Positions 5,999 to 13,479 are shown, numbered from the stretch's first letter. The stretch is DNA of 17,967 nucleotides from a bacterium (GCA_004560045.1 SFWF01000026.1:1-17967), one strand, 5' to 3'. Notes: generated by a model not told the origin, from the sequence alone. Program-made: numbers and translations.

Positions 5999-6523
5999 AT
6001 GCAATCAGACGACCGCCGCAAGAAGCTTGCGGACATTCTTCTTTCGTCGGATAAACCCGTCCCCGGCGCCGAGCTTTCGGATATGCTTGGCGTATCGCGT
6101 CAGATAATCGTATCGGATATAGCGAAGCTCCGCCTTACGGGCTTCGGGATTATTTCGACCCACACGGGCTATATAATAGCCTCCTCCCCCTATAAGGAAC
6201 GGATATTTAAGGTCCGCCATACGGGAGACGAAACGGTCGAGGAGCTTACGGGCATCGTAGAGCGCGGCGGGACGGTTGTAGACGTCTGCGTTCGGCATAA
6301 GATATACGGAAAGATCTCCGCCCCTCTTAATATTTTTTCGCTGAACCGTATCGAGCAGTTTTTAGAGAGTATCAAAAGCGGAAAATCCACCGAGCTTATG
6401 CATATTACCTCGGGCTATCATTACCATACCGTAAGGGCCGAGACCGAGGCTCAGCTCGACGAAATAGATGCGTTTTTAAAGGAAAAGGGCTTTGCGGTCT
6501 CCGAAACGGATCCAGAAATATAA
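5999..6523 (+). CDS. niaR: NiaR-type transcriptional repressor of NAD synthesis (HTH + 3H domain)
   Basis: NiaR (YrxA) represses NAD biosynthesis genes in response to nicotinate in Firmicutes. This 174-residue protein has an N-terminal winged helix-turn-helix (about 5-60, with SDMLGVSRQIIVSDIAKLR as the recognition region) and a C-terminal 3H domain. Candidate metal ligands H74, E82, H141 and H143 have the same spacing as I recall for the nickel site of the Thermotoga homologue TM1602. H100 and H135 are also present. AGAGGAGGAT gives a strong ribosome binding site. It is the last gene of the nad operon, 13 bp after the NadB/NadC stop, so it would regulate its own synthesis. Confidence 0.92.
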   Translation: MQSDDRRKKLADILLSSDKPVPGAELSDMLGVSRQIIVSDIAKLRLTGFGIISTHTGYIIASSPYKERIFKVRHTGDETVEELTGIVERGGTVVDVCVRHKIYGKISAPLNIFSLNRIEQFLESIKSGKSTELMHITSGYHYHTVRAETEAQLDEIDAFLKEKGFAVSETDPEI

Positions 6524-6551
6524 AAAAATCGGCACGGGAAACCGTGCCGAT
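6522..6551 (-). terminator. Shared terminator between niaR and the Q/P/Y protein gene
   Basis: A 10-bp stem ATCGGCACGG (6528-6537) / CCGTGCCGAT (6542-6551) with a GAAA loop. On the minus strand it is followed by seven T (complement of 6522-6528), so it ends the gene at 6574-6927. On the plus strand the following sequence is AATTATTAG, so it is a weaker terminator for niaR. Confidence 0.8.
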
Positions 6552-6573
6552 AATTATTAGCCCAAATATGTAA

Positions 6574-6927
6574 TTATTTCTTTAAAAGCTTTGCTGCAAA
6601 AGCAACTACGATAGAGTAGAAGCAATACTTTGCGGCAACAGCAAGGCCGCCTGCGAAGCCGTGAAAGATGCTTGCGACACTGTACTTAGCATTGACGGCA
6701 CCGTTAATGAGCTCATAAAGGAAGCCTGCGCCACCAAGGCAGAGGAATACGATAATAGCGATAGGAGCAAGCTTGACAAGGAAATCAACGAGGCCTGCGA
6801 GTCCCGCACCCTGAGGACGGGGCTGATACATAGGCTGCTGATACTGAGGAGCCTGATACTGAGGCTGCTGATACTGAGGCTGCTGAGGAGCCTGATACTG
6901 AGGCTGCTGATTGAAGTTGTTATCCAT
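6574..6927 (-). CDS. Small Q/P/Y-rich membrane protein of unknown function
   Basis: I do not recognise a family. The 117-residue protein starts with a low-complexity tail (residues 6-39) built from QYQ, QPQ and APQ units. This is followed by a hydrophobic segment at about 53-73 (APIAIIVFLCLGGAGFLYEL) and a second at about 90-112, and ends in KLLKK. It is probably a two-pass membrane protein with a disordered soluble tail. The start is secure: AGGAG (complement of 6936-6940) lies 8 nt upstream, and a promoter precedes it. The tail is encoded by near-identical GCTGATACTGAG units between about 6820 and 6910 on the plus strand, prone to expansion or contraction. It is transcribed divergently from the kinase-like gene at 7095. 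Confidence 0.75.
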   Translation of the reverse strand: MDNNFNQQPQYQAPQQPQYQQPQYQAPQYQQPMYQPRPQGAGLAGLVDFLVKLAPIAIIVFLCLGGAGFLYELINGAVNAKYSVASIFHGFAGGLAVAAKYCFYSIVVAFAAKLLKK

Positions 6928-6963
6928 AACGACATCTCCTTAAAGAGTTATTTTGACACTATG

Positions 6964-6992
6964 ATTATATACCTAATAATATTTAAAGTCAA
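6964..6992 (-). promoter_or_regulatory. Promoter of the Q/P/Y-rich membrane protein gene
   Basis: On the minus strand: TTGACT (complement of 6987-6992), 17-bp spacer, TATAAT (complement of 6964-6969), 36 bp before the start codon. Confidence 0.8.
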
Positions 6993-7037
6993 TTATTTTT
7001 TCATTATTTGGCTTTTTTATTCTTCCCCTGCGAAATC

Positions 7038-7066
7038 TTGACAAAACCGCAGTTTTAAAGTATACT
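7038..7066 (+). promoter_or_regulatory. Promoter of the kinase-like/PqqD-like pair
   Basis: TTGACA (7038-7043), 17-bp spacer, TATACT (7061-7066), 28 bp before the start codon. It points away from the promoter at 6964-6992. Confidence 0.82.
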
Positions 7067-7094
7067 AAAGTGGAATACATATTGGAGAAGACTA

Positions 7095-7790
7095 ATGAAC
7101 TGTAGAATTGCCGAATTTAACGTTATAATTAAAAATCGCGGCGGCTTCCTCGACCGCCTTTGCGAAAAATATGTCGGCGATTTTTCGTCCCCCGACTTTA
7201 CCGTTGCCGTTACCGACGACGACCTTTTAAACGAGCCTAACCCCTCCCCCTCTAAGGCCTATCTTGAGTCGATCGCGGCCTGCCGAAAGCTTGCCCATAT
7301 GTTACCCGCGAAGGACGCTTTTCTGCTTCACGCCGCCACCTTCGAGACAAAGGGTCACGGAATCGCCTTTTTAGCCAAAAGCGGAACGGGAAAATCGACC
7401 CATATGCTTCTTTGGAAGAAGCTTTTCGGAGACGCGCTGAGGGTCATAAACGGCGACAAGCCGATAGTACGTCTTAAGGACGATACCCCCTTCGCCTACG
7501 GAACCCCCTGGTGTGGCAAGGAGGGCTTTTCAGAAAACCGCGGCGTACCGCTGACCGATATCTGCTTTATCGTTCGAAGCGATAAAAACGAGACGGTTCC
7601 TCTCTCCCCCGATGAGGCCGTAAACCGCCTGTTTTCTCAGATCATTATTCCTTCGGGAAGTGAAAATATACTTAAGCTGACGGAGCTGCTCGATAAGACA
7701 ATAAAAAAATGCAGACTCTGGGAGATCCGCTGCAACACCGATTTGGAATCGGCCGAGATCTCCAGCAAAAAAATACTTGAGGTGAAATAA
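7095..7790 (+). CDS. HPr kinase-like P-loop protein
   Basis: This 231-residue protein looks like the HprK-related kinases often paired with PqqD-like proteins in Clostridia. It has H79 in LLHAAT, a Walker A motif AKSGTGKST (94-102), NGDKP (119-123) resembling the HprK catalytic aspartate region, and YGTPWCGKEG near residue 135. It lacks the N-terminal regulatory domain of true HPr kinase (about 310 residues), so HPr is not the expected substrate. HprK-like kinases in lasso-peptide clusters phosphorylate the precursor peptide, which is a possible analogy. GGAG (7084-7087) is 7 nt from ATG. The PqqD-like gene begins 1 bp after its stop, and they are probably translationally coupled. Confidence 0.75.
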   Translation: MNCRIAEFNVIIKNRGGFLDRLCEKYVGDFSSPDFTVAVTDDDLLNEPNPSPSKAYLESIAACRKLAHMLPAKDAFLLHAATFETKGHGIAFLAKSGTGKSTHMLLWKKLFGDALRVINGDKPIVRLKDDTPFAYGTPWCGKEGFSENRGVPLTDICFIVRSDKNETVPLSPDEAVNRLFSQIIIPSGSENILKLTELLDKTIKKCRLWEIRCNTDLESAEISSKKILEVK

Positions 7791-7791
7791 T

Positions 7792-8055
7792 ATGATGCTC
7801 AAAAGAAAGTACATTTTAAGAACGGTTGCCGACAAGACGGTTGCTATTGCCTCCGAAAACGGAAACGAAAAGACCGAAAACGTTTTGACCCTTAACTCCA
7901 CCGGAGCGTTTATCTTCGGAAAGCTAAACGAGGGCGCAGAAAAGGACGCCATCGTTTCGGCATTTTTCGACGAATACGACGTAACCAAGGAGGAGGCCGC
8001 AAAGGCGGTCGACACCTTTATCGAAAGCCTCGATAAGGCCGGACTTCTTGCTTAA
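7792..8055 (+). CDS. PqqD-family protein (RiPP recognition element fold)
   Basis: The 87-residue protein has the PqqD layout: a short beta region (KRKYILRTVADKTVAIA), then LTLNSTGAFIFGKLNEGAEKDAIVSAFFDEYDVTKEEAAKAVDTFIESLDKAGLL, matching the LN-x-TG-x-x-IW-x-L and three-helix pattern of the family. Such domains bind leader peptides of ribosomally made, modified peptides and present them to a modifying enzyme. GAGGTGA (7779-7785), inside the end of the kinase gene, is the ribosome binding site. ATG at 7795 is an alternative start three bases later. No radical-SAM peptide maturase or obvious precursor gene lies beside it here, so its partner is probably the kinase-like protein. Confidence 0.82.
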   Translation: MMLKRKYILRTVADKTVAIASENGNEKTENVLTLNSTGAFIFGKLNEGAEKDAIVSAFFDEYDVTKEEAAKAVDTFIESLDKAGLLA

Positions 8056-8104
8056 CCCCTTTAAGCCCGAACCGACCTTAAGGGAGCCCTTATCAGGAAT
8101 AAGC

Positions 8105-8146
8105 AAAGAGGATATGTATCCGACTCGATACATATCCTCTTTTTTT
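8105..8146 (+). terminator. Strong terminator after the PqqD-like gene
   Basis: A perfect 16-bp stem (AAAGAGGATATGTATC 8105-8120 with its complement 8127-8142) closes a 6-nt loop and runs into a T run (8140-8146). It also faces the 3' end of the minus-strand transporter gene at 8164 and could end both. Confidence 0.9.
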
Positions 8147-8163
8147 GAAAAATACGGCTGTCG

Positions 8164-9237
8164 TTACGAAAGATAACCTGAGGTTAAAAAGGCTATCGAA
8201 TAGGTAAGAACGCCCGCCACGGTGGGGGAGGTTACCCAGGCGAGACCGATTTTTTTAATTACTCCGAAATGAACCGAGCCTACCCCTCTTGTAAGGCCCG
8301 CGCCGATAACTGCGCCTACCATCGCCTGTGACGTGGAGACGGGTATGCCGAGCATTTTTCCCATAATGACCACCGTAAGCGACATTGCTATTATTACAAT
8401 AAAGCCGTCCATCTGACTAATATCTGCAATTCCGCCCCCTACCGTCATCATAATTTTTTTCGAATAGGTAAGGGCGCCGACGGCTATGGCAATACCTCCG
8501 AGGCCTGCCGCGAGGGTCGGGTCGGTCAGGAGATTTGCCGCCTGACCGCTTCCCGTATAGTGAGAGTCGAAGTAAAGGGCGGTGACGTTGGCCGAGGAAT
8601 TAAGCCCTATGCTGAAAGAGCCGAGGGCACCTGCAATAAGGTAGCCTGCCTTTATGAAATTATCGTAGCCCGAAAGGGAGGAAAACCGTTTTTCCATTAT
8701 TCGTCCCAAGGTTTTTGCCAGAACGAAGGAGACGATACCCGCTCCTAACGGGTTAAGTATCCACGTAGCGGCGAATCTTCCTATCATCGGAAGGTTTACC
8801 GCCAAAAGGTTGGGGTTTGAATAGTCGGCGCTGAAAAGTCCCCAACCTATAATAGCGCCGGTTATAGCCTGATTTGCCGAAACGGGGAATTTAAGCCAGC
8901 TCATCGCAAATACCGTAAGACCTGCGCAGGCAAAAATAATTGCCGCCTTTATGGCCGACCTGAGCTGAAGCGAGGCGAGACTGCCCGCATCGGAGGCGGC
9001 CTGAACCTCCTGCCCCGAGGCTATGACCTCGTTGCTTTCGGCGAGAAGGGACAGAGCGCCTATGTTGCCCGAGCCGCCTATAAAGGCTCCCGCCACTACG
9101 AAAACTGCGATAATTATTACCGCAGTTCTGTATCTCACAACACGGGTAGCAACTGCCGTCCCGAAGGCACCTGCGGAATCCACCGTACCCAGCGACCAGC
9201 CCATAAAAAGACCGGCGGCCAGTAATAAATATATCAT
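8164..9237 (-). CDS. PiT-family inorganic anion (probably phosphate) transporter, divergent
   Basis: A 357-residue multi-spanning membrane protein with the PiT internal duplication. AFGTAVATRVV (24-34) and KFPVSANQAITGAIIGWG lie in the first half, and GIPVSTSQAMVGAVIGAGL lies in the second. PiT proteins are ion-coupled phosphate (rarely sulfate) permeases. The two signature loops, normally G-x-ND-x-AN-A, are altered: the first reads GTVDSAGAFG (17-26, both Asn missing), the second GLNSSANV (N213 kept, the Asp replaced by S214). The gene starts 6 bp after the DUF47 stop. GAGGAAGG inside the DUF47 end serves as its ribosome binding site. The DUF47 partner favours phosphate, but the substrate is not certain. 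Confidence 0.82.
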   Translation of the reverse strand: MIYLLLAAGLFMGWSLGTVDSAGAFGTAVATRVVRYRTAVIIIAVFVVAGAFIGGSGNIGALSLLAESNEVIASGQEVQAASDAGSLASLQLRSAIKAAIIFACAGLTVFAMSWLKFPVSANQAITGAIIGWGLFSADYSNPNLLAVNLPMIGRFAATWILNPLGAGIVSFVLAKTLGRIMEKRFSSLSGYDNFIKAGYLIAGALGSFSIGLNSSANVTALYFDSHYTGSGQAANLLTDPTLAAGLGGIAIAVGALTYSKKIMMTVGGGIADISQMDGFIVIIAMSLTVVIMGKMLGIPVSTSQAMVGAVIGAGLTRGVGSVHFGVIKKIGLAWVTSPTVAGVLTYSIAFLTSGYLS

Positions 9238-9243
9238 TTTAAA

Positions 9244-9900
9244 CTAAGCCTTCCTCGTTATGAGCATTATCTGAATCTTGTCGGCGATGTTTTCGATTAT
9301 ATCCGAAATATCGGCAAGCATCTCAACGTACTGCGCAAGCTGCATCTTATGCGCAAGATCGAGATCGAGACCGTATATCTGCTCGTAGAGCTTCTGCTCG
9401 ATTATATCGACCGCTGTTTCCTTTCTTCTTACCTCGTCGAGGAGAGAATGATCCTTAAGGAAGTCGCCGAGGCTTGCAAACATACGTCCTATACAGTTTT
9501 CAAGTATCTCAAACTGCTCGTGAGTAACCGAAAGCATAGCTAAAATATCCTCCGAATATTCCTCGGGGAACAAAAAGCGCTGAAGCACAACTCTGTTGGA
9601 AACGCTTTCACACTTATTGGCTATCTTGTCACAGCTCGTAGCAATCGAAATAAGGTCCTCTCTTGTTGAGGGCAGGTAGGCACTGCCCAGCGAATCGATC
9701 ATTTTACGGAGGGATATATCGGCCTTTGCTTCGGCATCGGAAACGTTTTTCGCAAGGCTTTTAAGGGTCTCGTGAACGGTTGCAGGGGTGCAGGCCGCCT
9801 TCATAAAGCTTTCAAAGTATAAAAGGCAGGCCTCAACGTCTCTTATCTGCTCGGTAATAAGAAGATATACGGCCTTTCCTTTAGAGGTCTTAGTGAACAC
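9244..9900 (-). CDS. DUF47 family (PhoU-like) protein
   Basis: An all-helical cytosolic protein of 218 residues from the chosen start, matching the DUF47/PhoU-divergent family that accompanies PiT transporters. Visible features are SDAEAKADISLRKM near the middle, the DLISIATSCDKIANKCESVSN helix, and a C-terminal DISDIIENIADKIQIML helix with acidic residues that could bind metal. I place the start at GTG (complement of 9898-9900), with AAAGGAGC 9 nt upstream. An in-frame ATG at 9963 cannot be used, because it lies upstream of the likely transcription start. It leads the operon; the PiT gene follows. Confidence 0.85.
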   Translation of the reverse strand: MFTKTSKGKAVYLLITEQIRDVEACLLYFESFMKAACTPATVHETLKSLAKNVSDAEAKADISLRKMIDSLGSAYLPSTREDLISIATSCDKIANKCESVSNRVVLQRFLFPEEYSEDILAMLSVTHEQFEILENCIGRMFASLGDFLKDHSLLDEVRRKETAVDIIEQKLYEQIYGLDLDLAHKMQLAQYVEMLADISDIIENIADKIQIMLITRKA

Positions 9901-9934
9901 AAAAAACAGCTCCTTTAATAAAAACAATGATAAG

Positions 9935-9963
9935 ATTATAATATGTATTCCCAAATTAGTCAA
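9935..9963 (-). promoter_or_regulatory. Promoter of the DUF47-PiT operon
   Basis: On the minus strand: TTGACT (complement of 9958-9963), 17-bp spacer, TATAAT (complement of 9935-9940). Transcription would start near 9928, downstream of the in-frame ATG at 9963. This supports the GTG start at 9900. Confidence 0.82.
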
Positions 9964-10022
9964 TATATAATTTTTCTTTTTCTTAACTTTTATTTTACAT
10001 AGATTTAACGTTAAAAAGCGTA

Positions 10023-10055
10023 AAAGAGGTTCTGCCGAAACAGCAAAACCTCTTT
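10023..10055 (-). terminator. Terminator of the nrdD-trxB operon
   Basis: AAAGAGGTT (10023-10031) pairs with AACCTCTTT (10047-10055), with further TGC/GCA pairing inside. On the minus strand the stem ends in TTT and is followed by ACGCTTTTTAACG. It begins 20 bp after the trxB stop. Confidence 0.7.
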
Positions 10056-10074
10056 CTTTTACTCTTTTGAGGAT

Positions 10075-10977
10075 TTATAAATTGTCGATATAGTCGCAGG
10101 CGGCAAGGGCGGCTATTGCTCCGTCGGCGGCGGCGGTGGCAACCTGACGGATGCGCTTGCTGCGGCAGTCTCCTGCAACGAAGATGCCCTCGGTTACGGT
10201 CTTGCAGTCCTCGGCTGAATCGGCATAGCCCCACTGATTAAGAGCTATATGCTCTGCGAAGGGCTCGTTCTGAGGAATAAGGCCGATGGCGACGAACATT
10301 CCGTCGATATCGAGGGTATCCGACCGACCGCAGTTGCTCTCGACCTTAATTCCCGTGAGGGTATCTTCACCGATAAGCTCGGTAACCACGGTTCCGAGGA
10401 TTATTTCAACGTTATCCTTGGCTTTAAGCTGCTGCTGAAGCTTTTCCTCGCCGGTAAGGCGGTCGAGATTCTGAACGACGTAGACCTTTTTGGCGAGATC
10501 GCTTAGCAGTATCGCCTCCTGAAGAGCCGAGTTTCCTCCGCCGATCACGGCAACCGTCTTACCCGTAAAGAAGGCTCCGTCACAAACGGCACAGAAGGAG
10601 ATTCCCTCTCCTACGAACTGCTCTTCCCTATTAAGGCCTAACATTCGGTGCTTGGCGCCGGTTGCGATTATGACCGATTTACCCTCGAAATCGCCGCCGT
10701 CGGTATGAACGGTGAAGCTCTCGTTTTTGGAGATACCCGTAACCTCACACATTTCTACCTCAGCACCCTGCTCGAGCACCTGCTCGATAAGCTTTTCGGC
10801 AAACTCGTTACCCGAAAGGGATAAAAAGCCGGGAATGTTTTCAACCTTTGGAGAAAAGGTTATCTGACCGCCGAAGATGGCCTTTTCGATAACCAGAACG
10901 TTTTTATTTGCCCTCTTGGCATAGAGGGCGGCGGTCAGCCCCGCAGGGCCGCCGCCGATGATTATTATGTCATACAT
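10075..10977 (-). CDS. trxB: Thioredoxin reductase
   Basis: This cytosolic flavoenzyme uses NADPH to reduce thioredoxin-like proteins. The 300-residue chain has an N-terminal FAD motif GGGPAG (8-13), the redox pair C129-A-V-C132 in SFCAVCDGAFF, the NADPH-domain motif GGGNSA, and the second FAD motif IFVAGDCR near the end. It starts 28 bp after the nrdD stop with no promoter between, so it is co-transcribed with nrdD. The ribosome binding site AAGGG (complement of 10991-10995) is weak and distant (13 nt). The likely electron acceptor is the redoxin domain at the end of NrdD. Dependence on ferredoxin or another flavin donor cannot be excluded from sequence alone. Confidence 0.93.
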   Translation of the reverse strand: MYDIIIIGGGPAGLTAALYAKRANKNVLVIEKAIFGGQITFSPKVENIPGFLSLSGNEFAEKLIEQVLEQGAEVEMCEVTGISKNESFTVHTDGGDFEGKSVIIATGAKHRMLGLNREEQFVGEGISFCAVCDGAFFTGKTVAVIGGGNSALQEAILLSDLAKKVYVVQNLDRLTGEEKLQQQLKAKDNVEIILGTVVTELIGEDTLTGIKVESNCGRSDTLDIDGMFVAIGLIPQNEPFAEHIALNQWGYADSAEDCKTVTEGIFVAGDCRSKRIRQVATAAADGAIAALAACDYIDNL

Positions 10978-11005
10978 ATTATTAAAATGTCCCTTAGTTT
11001 TTGAG

Positions 11006-13381
11006 TTATACGCCGAGGAATTTCTTAATATCCGAAACGCCTGCGTACTTGGAAACTACGCCATCCTTAACGACTACGAGGGTCGGAGCCTGTCTGATTC
11101 CGAACTCGTCTGCGAGGTCCTCGTGCTCGTATGCAAGGAGCTTCTCGTAGGGGAAGCCTGCCTTATCGAGGAAGGAGCAAGCGATCTTGCAGTTGGGGCA
11201 GGTTGCGGTGGTGAAGAGGTAGTTTGCGTCGGCGGTAGCGGGCTTCTCGACCATCTGTGCTACGCAAGAACAGGACTCGGAGAGAACGCCCTCGTGGGTA
11301 AGCTCGGAGTTCTCGATGTCGTAGACCTTTCTGTCCTTATACTCCTGAGCCTTACCGTCGTTCCAGTTCTGAACGGGACGGTAGTAGCCGGTAATACGGG
11401 AGTAGACCTCGGTATTTTCGCCGCACACGGGGCAGGAGAATGCCTCACCTGCGATGTAGCCGTGATTCTTACATACCGAGTAGGTGGGCGACATGGTGTA
11501 GTAGGGGAGCTTGTAGTTTTCGGCGATCTTTCTGACGAGGGTCGCGGCGGCCTTCCAGTCGGGAAGCTTTTCGCCGAGGAAGGCGTGGAAAACGGTACCC
11601 GAGGTGTAGAGGGTCTGAAGGTCGTCCTGAACGTCTAATGCGCTAAAGATATCCTCGGTGAAGCCGACGGGAAGATGTGAAGAGTTGGTGTAGTAGGGGG
11701 TCTGACCCTTTCCTCTTCCTGCGGTGATGATGTCGGGATAGTGCTTAAGGTCGTGCTTGGCAAGACGGAAAGCGGTAGACTCTGCGGGGGTAGCCTCTAA
11801 GTTATAAAGGTCGCCGTACTCCTCCTGATAGTCGGAGAGACGCTCGCGCATATGGTTGAGAACGTCCTTGGTGAAGGCTTGTGCTTCTGCGTTTGTGAGG
11901 TCCTTCTTAAGCCACTTTGCGTTAAGGCAGGCTTCGTTCATACCAACCAGACCGATGGTCGAGAAGTGGTTGTTGAAGGTGCCGAGGTAACGCTTGGTAT
12001 AGGGATAGAGACCTGCGTCGAGGAGCTTGGTGATAACGGTACGCTTAACCTTAAGGGAGCGTGCGGCAATATCCATCATACGGTCGAGCTTTGCATAGAA
12101 ATCCGCCTCGTTCTCGGCAAGATATGCAATTCTGGGCATATTGATGGTAACGACGCCGACAGAACCGGTGGACTCACCGCTTCCGAAGAAGCCGCCCGAC
12201 TTCTTACGAAGCTCGCGAAGGTCGAGACGGAGTCGGCAGCACATGGAACGAACGTCGGAGGGCTCCATATCAGAGTTGATGTAGTTAGAGAAGTAGGGGG
12301 TACCGTACTTAGCGGTCATATCGAAGAGAAGCTTATTGTTCTCGGTCTCGGACCAGTCGAAGTCACGGGTAATGGAGTAGGTGGGGATCGGATACTGGAA
12401 GCCGCGGCCGTTGGCGTCGCCCTCGATCATGATCTCGATGAAGGCCTTGTTGACCATATCCATTTCTTTCTTACAGTCTTTATACTTGAAGTCCAGCTCC
12501 TTGCCGCCAACGATACAGTTAAGCTCGGCAAGGTCGGCGGGAACTACCCAGTCGAGAGTGATGTTGGTGAAGGGAGACTGAGTACCCCAGCGGGAGGGAG
12601 TATTTACACCGTAGATGAAGGACTGAATGCACTGCTTTACCTCCTTGTAGGAAAGGTTATCGGCCTTTACGAAGGGAGCAAGATAGGTATCGAAGGAGGA
12701 GAAGGCCTGTGCGCCTGCCCACTCGTTCTGCATAATTCCGAGGAAGTTTACCATCTGATTGCAGAGGGTGGAGAGATGCGCCGCAGGGGCAGAGGTGATC
12801 TTTCCGGGAACGCCGCCGAGGCCCTCCTGAATAAGCTGTTTAAGGGACCAGCCTGCGCAGTAGCCGGTAAGCATGGAAAGGTCGTGAATATGAATGTCGG
12901 CGTTTCTGTGAGCGTTGCCGATCTCGTCGTCGTAGATCTCAGAGAGCCAATAGTTAGCGGTAACGGCGCCCGAGTTAGAAAGGATAAGTCCGCCTACAGA
13001 GTAGGTAACGGTGGAGTTTTCCTTAACGCGCCAGTCGTTTATGTTAAGATAGTTATCGACGATAGCCTTGTAGTCGACCATAGTAGCAGAGAGGTTACGG
13101 ATCTTCTCTCTCTGACGGCGGTAGATGATGTACGCCTTGGCAACGTCGTCGTAGCCTGCCTTAATGAGAACCGACTCAACGGCGTCCTGAATATGCTCAA
13201 CCTCGATCTTGCCGTCTTTTATCTTGGGCTCGAACTGAGCGGTAACCTTGAGGGCTAAGAAATCGATGACGTCCTGATTGAACTGCTTCTGGCAGGCGTC
13301 GAAGGCCTGAAAAATGGCGGTGCTGATTTTGGAAAGGTCAAAAGGTACGACTTTTCCGTCACGTTTAACGACATTATACAT
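11006..13381 (-). CDS. nrdD: Anaerobic (class III) ribonucleoside-triphosphate reductase with fused C-terminal redoxin domain
   Basis: NrdD makes dNTPs from NTPs with an oxygen-sensitive glycyl radical. This 791-residue protein begins with an ATP-cone (about 1-95, VVKRDGKVVPFDLSKI). It carries the active-site C175 in GYCAGWSL, C381-C382 in SMCCRLRL, a zinc site C637-x2-H640 with C650-x2-C653, and the glycyl-radical site G665 in RITGYYRPVQNW. Most class III enzymes end soon after this point. Here a linker with C704 and C706 leads to a thioredoxin/glutaredoxin-like domain (about 720-791) with C728-P-N-C731 and a QAPT cis-proline-type motif. trxB follows in the operon and the activase gene is 1.2 kb away. 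The start is supported by AAAAAGGAG about 9 nt upstream. Confidence 0.95.
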   Translation of the reverse strand: MYNVVKRDGKVVPFDLSKISTAIFQAFDACQKQFNQDVIDFLALKVTAQFEPKIKDGKIEVEHIQDAVESVLIKAGYDDVAKAYIIYRRQREKIRNLSATMVDYKAIVDNYLNINDWRVKENSTVTYSVGGLILSNSGAVTANYWLSEIYDDEIGNAHRNADIHIHDLSMLTGYCAGWSLKQLIQEGLGGVPGKITSAPAAHLSTLCNQMVNFLGIMQNEWAGAQAFSSFDTYLAPFVKADNLSYKEVKQCIQSFIYGVNTPSRWGTQSPFTNITLDWVVPADLAELNCIVGGKELDFKYKDCKKEMDMVNKAFIEIMIEGDANGRGFQYPIPTYSITRDFDWSETENNKLLFDMTAKYGTPYFSNYINSDMEPSDVRSMCCRLRLDLRELRKKSGGFFGSGESTGSVGVVTINMPRIAYLAENEADFYAKLDRMMDIAARSLKVKRTVITKLLDAGLYPYTKRYLGTFNNHFSTIGLVGMNEACLNAKWLKKDLTNAEAQAFTKDVLNHMRERLSDYQEEYGDLYNLEATPAESTAFRLAKHDLKHYPDIITAGRGKGQTPYYTNSSHLPVGFTEDIFSALDVQDDLQTLYTSGTVFHAFLGEKLPDWKAAATLVRKIAENYKLPYYTMSPTYSVCKNHGYIAGEAFSCPVCGENTEVYSRITGYYRPVQNWNDGKAQEYKDRKVYDIENSELTHEGVLSESCSCVAQMVEKPATADANYLFTTATCPNCKIACSFLDKAGFPYEKLLAYEHEDLADEFGIRQAPTLVVVKDGVVSKYAGVSDIKKFLGV

Positions 13382-13426
13382 ACTTTTTTCTCCTTTTTAT
13401 ATTTTTAATTTTTCGAGTGTACTCCT

Positions 13427-13455
13427 ATTATATTATTCTATGTGGTGGTTGTCAA
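13427..13455 (-). promoter_or_regulatory. Promoter of nrdD-trxB
   Basis: On the minus strand: TTGACA (complement of 13450-13455), 17-bp spacer, TATAAT (complement of 13427-13432), 45 bp before the nrdD start. It is a perfect consensus, with an NrdR-box-like sequence just upstream. Confidence 0.88.
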
Positions 13456-13463
13456 GGACAAAA

Positions 13464-13479
13464 ATACAAGATATTGTGT
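13464..13479 (-). promoter_or_regulatory. Candidate NrdR box, proximal
   Basis: On the minus strand the sequence is ACACAATATCTTGTAT. It agrees at 14 of 16 positions with the NrdR box as I recall it (ACAC-W-ATATAT-W-GTGT type). It lies 9 bp upstream of the nrdD -35 box. NrdR is the ATP-cone repressor of ribonucleotide reductase genes. Its boxes usually come in pairs about 31-32 bp apart, and only a weak partner is visible over the promoter itself. Confidence 0.65.

Noticed and set aside
6661..7041. 126-codon plus-strand frame over the Q/P/Y gene
   Set aside because: The repeated L-I-L-R-L sequence is a shadow of the CTGATACTGAGG repeats of the minus-strand gene, and it continues through both divergent promoters.
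9244..9963. DUF47 start at ATG 9963
   Set aside because: The codon lies within the -35 box of the promoter and upstream of the likely transcription start; GTG 9900 has a strong ribosome binding site.
11852..13258. Long plus-strand frame (468 codons) opposite nrdD
   Set aside because: The composition (rich in V, G, E and L) is typical of the antisense of a coding gene, and nrdD is certain on the other strand. The same applies to 10958-11638.
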